A DNA stretch of 45,889 nucleotides from Maribacter sp. GTDB lineage: Bacteria > Bacteroidota > Bacteroidia > Flavobacteriales > Flavobacteriaceae. Under the pieces are notes generated by a model. It was given only the letters and a program-made list of their open reading frames with translations, was not told the DNA's origin and did not search any database. Both the position numbers and the translations under genes were made by a program. Of this stretch, positions 45,193 to 45,889 are shown piece after piece. The stretch covers positions 37,355-83,243 of the forward strand of contig JAHDDL010000017.1 in the NCBI GenBank assembly GCA_020629415.1, written 5' to 3'. Positions within the stretch are counted from its first letter, which is position 1. The number at the start of each line of letters is the position of its first letter.

Positions 45193-45232
45193 TTTGGTTT
45201 TCCAAACTGGTTATCCAATTTGGTTTACCAAA
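45193..45232. promoter_or_regulatory. Three phased GG-N4-CC operators on the susC2 promoter
   Basis: Site A is TTTGGTTTTCCAAA (45193-45206), site B is CTGGTTATCCAAT (45207-45219) and site C is TTTGGTTTACCAAA (45219-45232). Centres are 45199.5, 45212.5 and 45225.5, exactly 13 bp apart. They share the GG-N4-CC core with the pair on the fadR-like promoter. Sites A and B would lie over or just after the start point, as in repression. Confidence 0.75.
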
Positions 45233-45236
45233 TATA
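45229..45236 (-). promoter_or_regulatory. Predicted -7 box of the susC2 promoter
   Basis: TATATTTG on the minus strand, beginning 3.5 bp from the centre of operator C, the same offset as in the fadR-like promoter. The -33 position reads TTTT rather than TTTG, so the box may be weak. Confidence 0.5.
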
Positions 45237-45554
45237 TGTTATTTCATCGTTAAAAAAAGAGAAATTTACATTTTAACAACTTTTGCTGTGCTGAAATTTT
45301 TCAAATCTGCTTTTAACCCTGTGTAATATTGAGAATATGGTATTTAATTAACAAATGGGGACTTTTTTGAATCAATACTTTTTATATCTAATTATGCTTT
45401 CTTTTCGTCAAAAAACTGTATTTAAAATCCTAAATTTGAGCGGTTTTCCTCTCTAAATTTTCAATTATTTTTGGATTTGTAGAAGTAAGTGTGAATTCAA
45501 TTTTTTGATATTCAATAACTTCTGATGATTTTAATTGATTGTAAACACAGTATT

Positions 45555-45889
45555 ATGAATAACAGTTTTGAACAATACGCATATATCCCATTAAAGCAAT
45601 TTTCTAACCGAGTTTGGCGTACTTATGAGGGAGGGGCACTAATAGATAGATGGAAAAAAGATAGTCTAGAGGTAGATGGCAGTATGCCAGAAGAGTGGAT
45701 AATGTCTACTGTAACAGTTAGAGGAAACGGAAGACCGGAAAATGAAGGACTTTCTCTAGTAGAAACTCCGTCAGGTACTCATTCTCTAAAAGAATTAGTG
45801 GATTCTAACAAAGAATTATATCTAGGTAAGTCACTGGCTGATAAATTTGGCACTACCGGTGTGCTGATAAAAATGTTGGACTCAAAAGA
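45555..45889 (+). CDS. Class I phosphomannose-isomerase-like protein, N-terminal part (cut by window edge)
   Basis: The ATG at 45555 opens a frame that continues to the last base (111 codons seen). The visible N terminus (YIPLKQFSNRVWRTYEGG, then PEEWIMSTVTVRGNGRPENEGLS) resembles class I mannose-6-phosphate isomerase-like proteins, which interconvert mannose- and fructose-6-phosphate; the metal site would lie beyond the window. LKELVDSNKELYLGKSL is the usual following helix. It is divergent from susC2. It may belong to another locus or use fructose-6-phosphate made through the PPi-type phosphofructokinase. The isomerase activity is inferred from the fragment only. Confidence 0.7.
   Translation, partial: MNNSFEQYAYIPLKQFSNRVWRTYEGGALIDRWKKDSLEVDGSMPEEWIMSTVTVRGNGRPENEGLSLVETPSGTHSLKELVDSNKELYLGKSLADKFGTTGVLIKMLDSK

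Larger units (their letters stand above)
44921..45554. other. 634-bp divergent intergenic region (susC2 / PMI-like gene)
   Basis: There is no credible ORF here. Contents seen: a hairpin AAAATGAAA (44979-44987) with TTTCATTTT (44999-45007) near the susC start; TTAAGTTCGA at 44942-44951 and again at 45162-45171; a three-site operator array (45193-45232) with a minus-strand -7 box at 45229-45236; and two plus-strand TAnnTTTG boxes (45431-45438 and 45466-45473) that could serve the downstream PMI-like gene. If the array-linked promoter is the real one, susC has a leader of about 300 nt. Confidence 0.6.

Overview
The window looks like chromosomal DNA of a marine, polysaccharide-degrading member of the Flavobacteriia (Bacteroidetes), of the Zobellia/Maribacter kind. 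The evidence is AT-rich DNA, two SusC/SusD pairs, TPR-type sensor kinases, VCBS/ASPIC lipoproteins, and promoters of the Bacteroidetes form (TTTG, 18-19 bp, TAnnTTTG). No tRNA, rRNA, CRISPR array, insertion sequence or phage gene was seen. Both ends cut through genes.

Layout. (1) 1-3601, +: tyrosine/homogentisate degradation (end of hppD, hmgA, fahA, a flavin-reductase-fold protein). (2) 3598-6612, -: a two-gene operon with a DUF4287/DUF5655 protein and a secreted erythromycin-esterase-like protein fused to a CarboxypepD_reg-like module. (3) 6863-13652, +: a tight three-gene operon of transglutaminase-DUF2126, circularly permuted ATP-grasp fused to alpha-E, and a second transglutaminase. This is a widespread but functionally unassigned peptide-bond-chemistry cassette. 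(4) 13848-16181, -: a TPR histidine kinase and its response regulator. (5) 16417-32874, +: a GntR/LacI-type hybrid regulator, then one roughly 15-kb operon of susC, susD, a VCBS/ASPIC lipoprotein, a cytoplasmic GH36-like alpha-galactosidase, a sugar O-acetyltransferase, a sodium:solute symporter, glpK and glpD. An alpha-galactosidase together with glycerol kinase and glycerol-3-phosphate dehydrogenase suggests use of an alpha-galactosyl-glycerol, such as the red-algal osmolyte floridoside or galactolipid head groups. (6) 33015-45232: a 2-keto-3-deoxygluconate (KDG) locus, probably the intracellular end of alginate catabolism. It holds KDPG aldolase, a PPi-type phosphofructokinase and KDG kinase (-); a LacI regulator (+); an SDR and an ACS-type MFS transporter (-); a FadR-type GntR regulator (-); and susD/susC (-). 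(7) 45555 onward, +: the start of a class I phosphomannose-isomerase-like gene.

How it fits together. Glycerol from locus 5 gives DHAP. KDPG cleavage in locus 6 gives pyruvate and glyceraldehyde-3-phosphate. The reversible PPi-type phosphofructokinase would let these trioses return to fructose-6-phosphate.

The clearest new observations are regulatory. Upstream of the second susC are three GG-N4-CC palindromes spaced exactly 13 bp apart, and upstream of the fadR-like gene are two with the same 13-bp spacing. In both places the -7 box sits at the identical offset from the promoter-proximal palindrome, suggesting one GntR regulon with autoregulation. Separately, the divergent lacI/kdgK promoter region carries two 19-bp operators that are exact reverse complements, one of them between two opposed -7 boxes.

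All assignments come from reading the sequence and recalling family motifs; no database search was run.
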